The translations under genes were made by a program, and so were the position numbers. A stretch of DNA of 15,164 bases from an uncultured Bacilli bacterium. Lineage in GTDB: Bacteria > Bacillota_I > Bacilli_A > RF39 > UBA660. The notes beneath the pieces are model-generated. The model saw nothing but the letters and a program-made list of their open reading frames with translations. It searched no databases and was not told where the DNA came from. The stretch's first letter is position 1, and each line of letters begins with the position of its first letter. Below are positions 7,250 through 14,250 of the stretch, piece after piece. The stretch covers positions 1 to 15,164 of the forward strand of contig CALWAJ010000025.1 in NCBI GenBank assembly GCA_944373065.1. Direction: 5' to 3'.

Positions 7250-7268
7250 AAATTAGTAAAGTTTTTTT
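7234..7268 (+). terminator. Intrinsic terminator of the ABC transporter gene
   Basis: AAAACTTTGCT (7234-7244) pairs with AGTAAAGTTTT (7255-7265) with one G-U pair and a 10-nt loop, followed by further T's up to 7268. The T tract directly touches the first base of the tRNA. Confidence 0.75.
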
Positions 7269-7341
7269 GCCGACTTAGCTTAGGTGGTAGAGCAACTCAT
7301 TCGTAATGAGTAGGTCGAAGGTTCGAGTCCTTTAGTCGGCA
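7269..7341 (+). tRNA. tRNA-Thr (anticodon CGT)
   Basis: A complete 73-nt cloverleaf. The acceptor stem is GCCGACT (7269-7275) with AGTCGGC (7334-7340) and discriminator A7341. The anticodon stem ACTCA/TGAGT encloses the loop TTCGTAA, so the anticodon is CGT (7302-7304), reading ACG. The T arm has GAAGG, TTCGAGT, CCTTT. The rest closely matches Bacillus-type tRNA-Thr. The CCA end is not encoded (CCG follows), so it must be added by the CCA-adding enzyme. The 5' end touches the preceding T tract, so RNase P processing from a very short leader is expected. Confidence 0.95.
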
Positions 7342-7343
7342 CC

Positions 7344-7377
7344 GTTTAATTAGTTTAATTGGTTTAATTATTTAAAC
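7344..7377 (+). repeat. Three 9-bp repeats ending in a weak hairpin
   Basis: GTTTAATTA, GTTTAATTG and GTTTAATTA follow each other (7344-7370). GTTTAA (7362-7367) can pair with TTAAAC (7372-7377) around TTAT, with a T-rich run after it. This may end tRNA transcription, but the hairpin is short and pure A+T apart from one pair. Confidence 0.4.
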
Positions 7378-7396
7378 TTTAAATTTTGTTCTTTGG

Positions 7397-7425
7397 TTGA
7401 AAAAGATGACTCATCATGTTATGAT
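7397..7425 (+). promoter_or_regulatory. Promoter of the c-di-AMP operon
   Basis: TTGAAA (7397-7402) and TATGAT (7420-7425) are spaced by 17 bp. They lie 35 nt before the first gene of the operon, which has AAAGGTGG before its ATG. No promoter is needed between the three genes. Confidence 0.6.
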
Positions 7426-7459
7426 AGATAGAGAATAAAAGAATGAAAGGTGGTTCTTT

Positions 7460-8107
7460 ATGGATACGATAATTGGTTTTTTTAGAGATACTTTGGATGG
7501 ACCTGTTTACATTGCCTGGATAGTAGGATGTCTTATATTGATATTTGCGTGTATAGGTTATTTAGCTGAAAAAGGAATAAAAAATAAAAAAGAAAAAGAA
7601 AAATATGCTAATGTAAATGACACTAATAATGATGCTTCTGTTGCTACTTCTATTAGTGAAGAGACAAATTCAGTATCTAATGAGGTAGGAAAAGAAGTTC
7701 AAGAGTCAGTTGTGACAACTCCTGTTAGTGATACTCCTAGTGAAGAAGTTAAACCTGTTTCTACTACGCCAGTTGAAACTACTTCAGTGACATCTTCTAG
7801 TGGTGGAGAAGATAAGCAGGTTACATCTAATTCTAGTCAGGATATTTCTTCTCAACCTAGTGAAGTTGTATCTAGTGCTAGTGAAAATAATGTTGTTGTA
7901 CAACCTGTGGTAGAGCCAGTAGGAACTACGGTAGTTAATGAACCTGTTGTTGAAAATGTGGCTACTACTTCTGTTAATGCAGCAGAGCCTGTACCAAATA
8001 CTCCTGTTGGTGATAATGTGTCTATACCTCAAATTACGCCTAATGGTGATAATGCTTCAACGCCTTCAGAAGTTGTAATTCCTACTATTAATCAGGATAG
8101 TAAATAA
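7460..8107 (+). CDS. Single-pass membrane protein with long disordered tail, in cdaA operon
   Basis: A 215-residue protein I do not recognise. A single hydrophobic helix (about residues 15-37) is followed by a Lys-rich segment (GIKNKKEKEK, about 40-50). By the positive-inside rule the long C-terminal part lies in the cytosol. That tail (about 55-215) is low complexity, rich in Ser, Thr, Val, Pro, Asn and Glu, with loose repeats such as VGDN and NGDN, and is probably unstructured. Such Ser/Thr/Pro-rich tails are more typical of wall-spanning proteins, so the topology deserves checking. It is the first gene of the operon, 17 nt before cdaA, with AAAGGTGG (7446-7453) before the ATG. A role in controlling or anchoring CdaA is an inference from location only. 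Confidence 0.75.
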   Translation: MDTIIGFFRDTLDGPVYIAWIVGCLILIFACIGYLAEKGIKNKKEKEKYANVNDTNNDASVATSISEETNSVSNEVGKEVQESVVTTPVSDTPSEEVKPVSTTPVETTSVTSSSGGEDKQVTSNSSQDISSQPSEVVSSASENNVVVQPVVEPVGTTVVNEPVVENVATTSVNAAEPVPNTPVGDNVSIPQITPNGDNASTPSEVVIPTINQDSK

Positions 8108-8124
8108 AAGTTAGGAGAGATGTT

Positions 8125-8955
8125 ATGGTAATTACAGTTACAAGTGTTTTGACAATTTTAAGAAAAGTTATTGATATATCAATTGTATGGTTGATGTTTT
8201 ATATAATTTTAAAAAATATTAGAAATAGTGTTAAGTTAACCTTATTATTCAAAGGCGTAGTTATAATTATTGTTTTAAAAATAGTTAGTGATGTATGTGG
8301 ATTTACGACAGTAGGATTACTTCTTGAATATGTTATTATGTATGGACCTTTAGCATTGATTGTTATATTTCAACCTGAGATTAGAAATATTCTAGAACAA
8401 CTTGGAAGAAATCAATTATTAGGGCGACATAAAGTACTTACTGTTGATGAAAGAGAACACCTAGTATATGAGATAGTTCAATCTATGGACTATTTAAGAA
8501 AAAATAAAATTGGAGCTTTGATAGTTTTAGAACGTGATATTAGTTTAGGCAATTATATAGATAAAGCTAAGAAGATTTATGCTGATTTATCTAGTGATTT
8601 GTTAATTTCAATCTTTTTCCCAAATAATCCATTACATGATGGTGGTGTTATTATTCAAGGGGATAGAATAACATGTGCAGGAGCAGTTTTTCCTACTAGT
8701 AGTAGTACTAAAATTAATAAAAGACTTGGTACGAGACATAGAGCAGCACTTGGTATTTCCGAAGAAACTGATGCTATTGCGTTAGTTGTTTCTGAAGAGA
8801 CAGGAAGACTTTCTATTGCCATTAAAGGAGAGTTATTCTACAATTTGTCAATTGATGATGTTAGAATGATGTTAATAGATGAACTTAAACCTAAAGCTGC
8901 TAGTGAAGAAGATGATTTGTTAGAAGAGGAAGAGATATATGAAGAAGATAATTAG
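8125..8955 (+). CDS. cdaA: Diadenylate cyclase CdaA
   Basis: A 276-residue membrane enzyme that makes c-di-AMP from two ATP with release of pyrophosphate. Three membrane helices lie within residues 10-85. The cytosolic DAC domain (about 100-240) has HDGGVIIQGDRI with Asp172-Gly-Gly where the usual motif is DGA, and GTRHRAALG with Arg204-His-Arg206; ISEETDAIALVVSEETG follows. c-di-AMP controls potassium and osmolyte uptake and wall homeostasis. The C-terminus is a strongly acidic tail. AGGAGA (8113-8118) precedes the ATG by 6 nt, and the stop lies 17 nt inside the cdaR frame, so the two are coupled. Homologous to CdaA (YbbP) of Bacillus and DacA of Listeria. Confidence 0.95.
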   Translation: MVITVTSVLTILRKVIDISIVWLMFYIILKNIRNSVKLTLLFKGVVIIIVLKIVSDVCGFTTVGLLLEYVIMYGPLALIVIFQPEIRNILEQLGRNQLLGRHKVLTVDEREHLVYEIVQSMDYLRKNKIGALIVLERDISLGNYIDKAKKIYADLSSDLLISIFFPNNPLHDGGVIIQGDRITCAGAVFPTSSSTKINKRLGTRHRAALGISEETDAIALVVSEETGRLSIAIKGELFYNLSIDDVRMMLIDELKPKAASEEDDLLEEEEIYEEDN

Positions 8956-10300
8956 AGCGATGGGAAGATTCTTTCATCATATAGGATCTTTCTTTGATAA
9001 AATATTAATTACACCAATTACAAAAATTATATTGAAAATAATAGAGTTTTCTAAAAATAATAGTAAGGGAATTGAAAGATTTCTTGGTAAAAAACAAACA
9101 TTAATTGTAATTAGTTTGTTATTAGCACTTGCAGTTTTCTTTATTATTGATAGTGAAAATAATACTATTGTCGATCAGTATGCAGAAGTACTATATAATC
9201 AAAAAGTTACTGCTACATATAACGAAGAAGCATATGTAGTTGAAGGATTACCTGATAGTGTAGATATAACTTTAGTTGGTCAAAAAAGACATATCTTTTT
9301 GGCTAAACAATATCCTAGTAGTGGTGTTACTGTTGACTTGACAGGATTGAAGCCAGGGCAACATAAAGTAACACTTAAATATACGCAACAGTTAAAGTCT
9401 ATTGACTATAGACTTGATCCTTCTACAGTAACAGTTACTATCTATGACAAAGTTAGTCAAACTAAGTCACTTACATATGATGTTTTACATCAAGATGATT
9501 TAGATACTAAGTTAAGTATAGATAGTGTAGAACTTGATAGAAGTGAAGTAATTGTAAAGGGTGCAGAATATAAACTAGATAAAGTTGCCACTGTTAGAGC
9601 TTTAGTAGATGTTGATGAGTTTGCTAAACAAGAAGCTGGTGAGTTAACTCTTGATAATATACCTTTAGTTGCTTATGATACTAATGGTAAAGTTGTTGAT
9701 GTAGAGATTGTTCCTAAGACTGTTACTGCTAAAGTTACAATATCATCACCTAGTAAAGAAGTGCCTATTAAAATAGTTCCAAAAGGAGATCTTGCTTTTG
9801 GTAAAGCGATTAGGTCATTAAGTTCTAATGTTGATAGTGTCACTGTTTATGGTAGTGAAGAAGCTTTAGATAAATTAGATTCCTTAGAAGCTGTTGTAGA
9901 TGTTACAGGTTTAGATGCTAGTAAAGAATATACTGTTACATTAAAACGACCTAATGGAGTTACAGAAATTAGTGAGAAAACTATTACTGTTAATGTTACT
10001 TTAGATGATTCTACTACTAAAGAGTTCAATAATATTTCTATCGCTACAGAAAACTTGGATACTTCTAAATATAAAGTACAGGCCTTATCTGAAGAAGACA
10101 GTAGAGTTACTGTTGTTGTTACAGGTAGTAAATCTATTATAGATAGTATTGATCCATCAATTATTAATGCTTATGTCGATCTTGAAGGATTGGGCGTTGG
10201 TGAACATGAAGTAGAAGTAAAAGTTCGTGGCGATGATGTAAAACTTAATTACACACCAAAAACTAAGAAAGTAAAAGTAAGAATTACTGCTAATAATTAA
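8939..10300 (+). CDS. cdaR: CdaA regulator CdaR (YbbR-domain protein)
   Basis: A 453-residue protein with an N-terminal amphipathic and basic stretch (1-50), one membrane helix (about 54-70) and a large outer part made of four YbbR domains (about 76-170, 173-267, 268-360 and 365-450), each ending in a strand such as VTVTIYD or KVKVRI. CdaR binds CdaA in the membrane and modulates c-di-AMP synthesis. The ATG at 8939 overlaps cdaA by 17 nt and has GAGGA about 8 nt upstream; an alternative is Met8 at 8960. In most Bacillota glmM follows in the same operon, but here a strong terminator follows and glmM is absent from the window. Confidence 0.9.
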   Translation: MKKIIRAMGRFFHHIGSFFDKILITPITKIILKIIEFSKNNSKGIERFLGKKQTLIVISLLLALAVFFIIDSENNTIVDQYAEVLYNQKVTATYNEEAYVVEGLPDSVDITLVGQKRHIFLAKQYPSSGVTVDLTGLKPGQHKVTLKYTQQLKSIDYRLDPSTVTVTIYDKVSQTKSLTYDVLHQDDLDTKLSIDSVELDRSEVIVKGAEYKLDKVATVRALVDVDEFAKQEAGELTLDNIPLVAYDTNGKVVDVEIVPKTVTAKVTISSPSKEVPIKIVPKGDLAFGKAIRSLSSNVDSVTVYGSEEALDKLDSLEAVVDVTGLDASKEYTVTLKRPNGVTEISEKTITVNVTLDDSTTKEFNNISIATENLDTSKYKVQALSEEDSRVTVVVTGSKSIIDSIDPSIINAYVDLEGLGVGEHEVEVKVRGDDVKLNYTPKTKKVKVRITANN

Positions 10301-10302
10301 TA

Positions 10303-10340
10303 AAAAAAGAGATTCATTTTAAAATTTGAATCTCTTTTTT
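10303..10340. terminator. Bidirectional terminator between cdaR and the DUF378 gene
   Basis: AAAAAAGAGATTCA (10303-10316) and TGAATCTCTTTTTT (10327-10340) form a perfect 14-bp stem around 10 nt, with T-rich ends on both strands. It overlaps the stop codon of the minus-strand gene. Confidence 0.88.
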
Positions 10341-10542
10341 AATCGTGGTCTAAATGATCAAATAAAATACTTATATCAATTAAACCAGCTATTCCTATTA
10401 TAATATATACTAATCTAGCTAGTAGTTCATCACTACCTCCAAATAAGCTAGCGACTAAATCTACTTCAAATAAGCCTACTAAAGCCCAGTTTATCGCTCC
10501 TATTATAATAAGAACTAAACATATTTTTTTTAGTGTTTCCAT
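10339..10542 (-). CDS. DUF378 family small membrane protein
   Basis: A 67-residue protein with two membrane helices (about 7-27 and 42-62) joined by a short loop with FEVDLVASLFGG. The pattern GAINWALVGLFEVDLVASLFGG is the signature of DUF378 (YuzA of Bacillus is a member). The function of the family is unknown. The ATG at 10542 follows GAGGAGG by 5 nt; an in-frame ATG at 10596 adds 18 residues ahead of the ribosome site and is rejected. The gene stands alone, convergent with cdaR. Confidence 0.85.
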   Translation of the reverse strand: METLKKICLVLIIIGAINWALVGLFEVDLVASLFGGSDELLARLVYIIIGIAGLIDISILFDHLDHD

Positions 10543-10685
10543 AAAATCCTCCTCTTTATTTTTATTACATTCATATAATGAACTAAAATCATTCAATTTA
10601 TACTAAAAAACTATAAATAATAAGAAATGGTATTTTTAAAAAAATTTTTCATATTATTTATTAGAAATGAGAATGAGGTGATGAC

Positions 10686-11684
10686 ATGAAAAAAATAGGT
10701 TTATTTATACTTGTTTTAATTTGTTTTTTGGTAACTGGATGTGGAAAAAAGGGAGAAGATGATATATTAAATACAATTGATAAAAATGTTAATGATACTA
10801 AAGGCTATGTTATGAATGCTGATTTAGAGATTTTAAATAACGATGATATATATAATTATGAAGTAGAAACAGCATATAAAGAAGATAACTATTATAAAAT
10901 AACTTTAACTAATACTTCTAATAATCATGAACAGATTATTTTAAAAAACGATGATGGAGTATATGTTTTAACACCTAGTTTAAATAAAAGCTTTAAATTT
11001 CAAAGTGATTTTCCATATAATAATTCACAAATATATTTATTACAATCTATAGTTAATGACTTGAAAAATGATGAGAATAGAACTTTTAAAACTACTGATG
11101 ATAATTATGTATTTACTAGTAATGTAAATTATCCTAATAATAGAAATTTGACAAAGCAAAAAGTTACTTTTAATAATAAATTAGAACTTAAAGAAGCAGT
11201 TGTACTTGATAGTGATGATGTTCCTAATATGACTTTAAAAGTAAAAAGTATAGATTTTAAACCATCATTTAAAGATAATTACTTTGAATTAGATGAAATA
11301 ATGAGTACTGTTAATACTTTAGAAGAAACTGTAGAAACATCGGCAATCGATGATGTTGTTTATCCTATGGTATTACCAGAAGGGACAAAACTTACTAATG
11401 AAGAGAAAGTTAATATGACAGATGGTGAAAGAGTTATTTTAACTTTTTCTGGAGATAAACCTTTCCTTTTAGTAGAAGAGACTGTTAAAGCGATGGATGA
11501 ATTTACTGTTATACCTACAATGGGAGAACCGGTTATGTTTATGGATAGTTATGGAGTCCTATCAGATAATTCTATTAGTTTTACAAGTGGTGGTATTAAT
11601 TATTATTTAGTTAGTGATGTTATGAGTCAGGATGAACTTATTGAAATAGCTAATTCTATAAATGTTTTACCTACAATGAAATAA
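10686..11684 (+). CDS. LolA-like lipoprotein with DUF4367-like C-terminus
   Basis: A 332-residue lipoprotein. The signal peptide MKKIGLFILVLICFLVTGC has lipobox V-T-G-Cys19, so it would be anchored outside the membrane by Lgt and Lsp. Residues 25-215 form a beta-rich region of the LolA/LppX kind (repeated strands such as YYKITLTNTSNN and VTFNNKLELKEAVV). Residues 225-332 resemble DUF4367: PEGTKLTNEEKV, YYLVSDVMSQDELIEIANSI. The Bacillus sporulation lipoprotein YdcC has this kind of layout, but I cannot fix a function. GAGGTG (10675-10680) precedes the ATG by 5 nt. It has its own terminator and is single-gene. Confidence 0.7.
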   Translation: MKKIGLFILVLICFLVTGCGKKGEDDILNTIDKNVNDTKGYVMNADLEILNNDDIYNYEVETAYKEDNYYKITLTNTSNNHEQIILKNDDGVYVLTPSLNKSFKFQSDFPYNNSQIYLLQSIVNDLKNDENRTFKTTDDNYVFTSNVNYPNNRNLTKQKVTFNNKLELKEAVVLDSDDVPNMTLKVKSIDFKPSFKDNYFELDEIMSTVNTLEETVETSAIDDVVYPMVLPEGTKLTNEEKVNMTDGERVILTFSGDKPFLLVEETVKAMDEFTVIPTMGEPVMFMDSYGVLSDNSISFTSGGINYYLVSDVMSQDELIEIANSINVLPTMK

Positions 11685-11708
11685 GCACGAAAGTGTTTAT
11701 TTTTTTCT
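11679..11708 (+). terminator. Terminator with GAAA tetraloop after the lipoprotein gene
   Basis: AAATAAGCAC (11679-11688), loop GAAA, GTGTTTATTT (11693-11702), then T's. The 10-bp stem has one G-U pair and uses the stop codon as part of its arm. GNRA loops are unusually stable. Confidence 0.8.
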
Positions 11709-11769
11709 TTTTCTATGGTATTATTAGATTGCAACAAATTGATGATTTATTACATGAAAGGCAGTGATT

Positions 11770-12261
11770 ATGATGAGAAAAGATATTCTTAAAGATAAAG
11801 ATGAAATACCAGTAGAAATTAAAAGAGTTATTATTATATCAGTAGTTATTTTAATAGTATTAGTAGGTATTTATTTCTTGACTGAAGTTATTCTTAATAA
11901 AGATAGTGATGAAAGTGATAAAGTAACAGAGAATGCAATACAATACGAAGAGATATTGGCAGGAGAATCTTTTAATCAAAGTGAAGATAAATATTATGTT
12001 ATATATTATGATTCTACTGATGAATATTCATCTATTAGTTCATTAATTAGTTCTTATCAGATGAATGATAAAGAAGTAAAACTTTATAGTGTTGATTTGT
12101 CTAATGGAATGAATAAAGCATATGTTACAGATGGTAATGTTGTTACTACTAATGCTAGTAGTTTAAGAGTGAAAGCTAATACATTGCTTGAATTTACTAA
12201 TAATAAAGTAACTGATGTTATTACTGCTAATAGTGAAATAATTAATATTTTGAATAGCTAG
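11770..12261 (+). CDS. Membrane-anchored degenerate thioredoxin-fold protein
   Basis: A 163-residue protein with a membrane anchor (about 19-42) preceded by a charged cytosolic end, an acidic linker, and an outer domain from about residue 70. The order YYVIYYDSTDEYSS (strand then the place of the active site), KLYSVDLSNG, VTDGN and VKANTLLEFTNNKVTDVITANSEI matches a thioredoxin fold. The CxxC is missing (DSTDEY stands there) and the cis-proline position is A-N-T instead of T-P-T, so it cannot act as a redox enzyme. I chose the ATG at 11770 because AAAGG (11757-11761) lies 8 nt upstream; the GTG at 11764 is too close. Function unknown; the fold assignment is inference from pattern. Confidence 0.6.
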   Translation: MMRKDILKDKDEIPVEIKRVIIISVVILIVLVGIYFLTEVILNKDSDESDKVTENAIQYEEILAGESFNQSEDKYYVIYYDSTDEYSSISSLISSYQMNDKEVKLYSVDLSNGMNKAYVTDGNVVTTNASSLRVKANTLLEFTNNKVTDVITANSEIINILNS

Positions 12262-12264
12262 TGT

Positions 12265-12297
12265 AAAGATAGACTTATTTAGTCTATTTTTTCTTTA
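12265..12297 (+). terminator. Intrinsic terminator after the thioredoxin-fold gene
   Basis: AAAGATAGACT (12265-12275) pairs with AGTCTATTTTT (12281-12291 region) around TATTT, with one G-U pair, then a T run with one C. Confidence 0.78.
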
Positions 12298-12343
12298 GAT
12301 ATTCTTTTTTTTGTGATAAACTTTAAGAGTAGGGGTGATATAT

Positions 12344-13597
12344 GTGTTTAAAAGAAATAAAGAAAAAGAAGAAATTATAGATGATGAAGAAGAAAACGTT
12401 AGAGAAATAATAGTAGAAAGACGAAGTGGTTTTAGTATTTCTGAAGTTATCATTATTATGGTGATAGCGATTATGTTTGGTTTTCTTTTAGGAAATATAG
12501 TTAATTTTATTGTATTTGATAAAAGTGGTAGCGATGAAAAAGAACTAGAAGAATTAGTTACTACTTATGATAATATAGTTAATAATTATTATGATGATGT
12601 TAATAAAGAAGAACTTATTGATGCGGGGATTCAAGGAATGATAAACTACTTAGATGATCCTTATGCTACTTATTTTAGTGGAGAAGCTAGTGATGACTTT
12701 AATCAAGAATTAGCAGGTAGTTATGAAGGAATCGGTATTGAAGTTATGTTAAATAATGGAGTAGTTAGTGTATCTAAAGTATTTGATAACTCTTCTGCTT
12801 CTAAAAAAGGAGTTAAAGTGAGGGATGTAATTACTAAAGTAAATGATATTGATATTAATGGTAAAACTTTAAAAGAAGTTGTTTCTATGATATCTGGTAG
12901 TGATAGTAAAAATAAAGCTAAAATAACAGTTACTCGTGATGGAGAAGAACTTAGTTTTGAACTTTCTAAAGGAACAATAGAAATTCCAGTAGTTAGTAGT
13001 GAAATATATGAAAATAATGGTAAGAAGATAGGTTATATTAAAATAGATATGTTTTCTAGTAAGGTCTATAAACAATTTAATAATGCTTTAAAGAAATTAG
13101 AAAATAAAAATATAGAGGGATTAGTTATTGATGTTAGAGATAATCCTGGTGGTTATTTATCCGAAGTTAAGAATATCTTGTGTTTATTTTTAAATAAGAA
13201 ACAGGTATTATATCAATTACAGACTAAAGATGAGACAGAGAAGGTTTATGGTACTAAAAAGTCTATAGATAGAGATTATCCTGTAAGTGTAATTATTAAT
13301 GATGAAAGTGCAAGTGCATCAGAGATACTTGCTAGTGCTTTTAAAGAAAGTTATGGTTCTCATGTAGTTGGAATTAATTCTTATGGAAAAGGTACAGTAC
13401 AATCTGCAAGTGATTTAAGTAATGGAGATACCTTTAAATATACAGTCCAAAAATGGTTAACGCCTAAAGGTAATTGGGTTAATGATAAGGGAGTTGTACC
13501 TACTGATAGAGTTGAGACTGTATTACAAGAAGGTGAAACATTAACTTATGAAAATGATACAATGTTACAGACTGCTATTAGTGTTGTTAGTGAATAA
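12344..13597 (+). CDS. C-terminal processing protease, S41 family (CtpA-like)
   Basis: A 417-residue membrane-bound serine protease that trims or degrades envelope proteins outside the cell. After a charged cytosolic end comes one membrane helix (about 34-58), a helical segment (68-120 with NYLDDPYATYFS), a PDZ domain (about 126-210, SYEGIGIEVML) and the S41 catalytic core. The Ser-Lys dyad is Ser324 in DESASASEILASAF and Lys349 in SYGKGTVQ, spaced 25 residues as in E. coli Prc. DVRDNPGGYL forms the conserved loop before it. There is no C-terminal peptidoglycan-binding domain, unlike Bacillus CtpB relatives that have one. The start is GTG at 12344 with AGGGG (12331-12335) 8 nt upstream; GTG at 12335 lies in the ribosome site itself, and ATG at 12342 is out of frame. 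It stands alone between two terminators. Confidence 0.9.
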   Translation: MFKRNKEKEEIIDDEEENVREIIVERRSGFSISEVIIIMVIAIMFGFLLGNIVNFIVFDKSGSDEKELEELVTTYDNIVNNYYDDVNKEELIDAGIQGMINYLDDPYATYFSGEASDDFNQELAGSYEGIGIEVMLNNGVVSVSKVFDNSSASKKGVKVRDVITKVNDIDINGKTLKEVVSMISGSDSKNKAKITVTRDGEELSFELSKGTIEIPVVSSEIYENNGKKIGYIKIDMFSSKVYKQFNNALKKLENKNIEGLVIDVRDNPGGYLSEVKNILCLFLNKKQVLYQLQTKDETEKVYGTKKSIDRDYPVSVIINDESASASEILASAFKESYGSHVVGINSYGKGTVQSASDLSNGDTFKYTVQKWLTPKGNWVNDKGVVPTDRVETVLQEGETLTYENDTMLQTAISVVSE

Positions 13598-13630
13598 AAG
13601 ATATGTAGGTGTCAGTTACATATCTTTTTT
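13596..13630. terminator. Bidirectional terminator between the S41 protease and HTH genes
   Basis: AAAAGATATGTA (13596-13607) and TACATATCTTTT (13617-13628) form a perfect 12-bp stem. The loop contains the TGA stop of the minus-strand gene, and the left arm includes the end of the protease stop codon. Confidence 0.85.
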
Positions 13631-14055
13631 CTACCTAAGACTTTATCAATAGAGAAGTCTTTATAGAATAGAGCAAGGTTGTAGATAAAACTAGTGGGTA
13701 TTAAGTATCTAGAGTTTTCATAATGTGCATAGCCTCCTGAACTTGTATTTAAGATTTTAGCGATTTGTTCTTGAGTCTTTTTATTTTTCTTTCTTATATC
13801 TTTTAAATTATTAGATATAGTGTTTAAATTTATTTCTAGGGGTAAATAAGACTCATTTTCTGTTGTAAGACCAAATAGGTAGTCTAGACTATAATTATAT
13901 TCATTAGCATACTTTATTAATTGTCTAAGGGGGATAGTGTCTTTACCTGTTTCCCATCCTGATATTGTAGAGTAAGTAACGTTAAATAGAGTTGTTAAAT
14001 CTTTTTGTTTAAGGCCCAAATTTTCTCTTGAATATCTTAAGTTTTTAATAATCAT
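13612..14055 (-). CDS. Tandem HTH (XRE-type) transcription regulator
   Basis: A 147-residue protein made of two XRE/Cro-C1 HTH domains with a short link. HTH1 spans residues 4-62 (NLRYSRENLGLKQKDLTTLF then YSTISGWETGKD and SLDYLFGL). HTH2 spans about 80-140 (LKDIRKKNKKTQEQIAKIL, then GGYAHYENSRYLIP). There is no sensor domain, so it may bind DNA as a monomer covering two half sites, or dimerise. The start at 14055 has GGTGA and GAAGAG just upstream. It ends in TGA, showing UGA is a stop here. It is divergent from the surface-protein gene 195 bp away and may control it (inference). It does not resemble a phage repressor module with integrase nearby. Confidence 0.85.
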   Translation of the reverse strand: MIIKNLRYSRENLGLKQKDLTTLFNVTYSTISGWETGKDTIPLRQLIKYANEYNYSLDYLFGLTTENESYLPLEINLNTISNNLKDIRKKNKKTQEQIAKILNTSSGGYAHYENSRYLIPTSFIYNLALFYKDFSIDKVLGRKKICN

Positions 14056-14106
14056 TTCTCTTCACCAATTTAATTTTTCCATTTTTTGGTATGGTTTTAA
14101 AATTTA

Positions 14107-14136
14107 TTGGGGAAATAGACGGAAATATGTTATAAT
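14107..14136 (+). promoter_or_regulatory. Extended -10 promoter and GGAAATA repeats before the surface gene
   Basis: TGTTATAAT (14128-14136) is a perfect extended -10. TTGGGG (14107-14112) is a weak -35 at 18 bp. GGAAATA is repeated at 14111-14117 and 14121-14127, one helical turn apart and inside the promoter, as expected of an operator. Transcription would start near 14143, leaving a leader of about 108 nt. Confidence 0.5.
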
Positions 14137-14146
14137 AGGTTTGAAT

Positions 14147-14231
14147 ATAAGAATAGTTTAAGATAATGTCAAATATATTTATATTTAAATATATGTTTAA
14201 AGTATAAGAATACGGGATATAGATAAGAATA
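14147..14231 (+). repeat. Three ATAAGAATA repeats and a CGGGATAT in the long leader
   Basis: ATAAGAATA occurs at 14147-14155, 14204-14212 and 14223-14231. Between the last two lies CGGGATAT (14213-14220), as seen at 22-30 and 53-61. An A+T-only hairpin is possible at 14171-14198. No reading frame is evident here, so it is untranslated leader or regulatory DNA. Confidence 0.4.
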
Positions 14232-14250
14232 AGTAGTGAGGAGAATGAAT

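Noticed and set aside
7269..7341. tRNA-Thr as an attachment site of an integrated element
   Set aside because: No integrase, no phage genes and no direct repeat of the tRNA 3' end is visible; the flanking genes are ordinary chromosomal ones.
7344..7377. CRISPR-like repeat
   Set aside because: The three 9-bp units are adjacent, with no spacers, and are simple A+T-rich sequence.
7784..8032. Minus-strand frame of 82 residues
   Set aside because: It is the reverse of the Ser/Thr/Val-rich tail of the plus-strand gene, has no ribosome site and has a composition rich in Arg, Ser and Tyr typical of a shadow.
9847..10029. Minus-strand frame of 60 residues inside cdaR
   Set aside because: It lies wholly inside the well-supported YbbR domains and has no ribosome site.
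12869..13075. Minus-strand frame of 68 residues inside the S41 protease
   Set aside because: It overlaps the PDZ and catalytic region of a clear gene and is rich in Phe, Thr and Tyr as expected of an antisense shadow.
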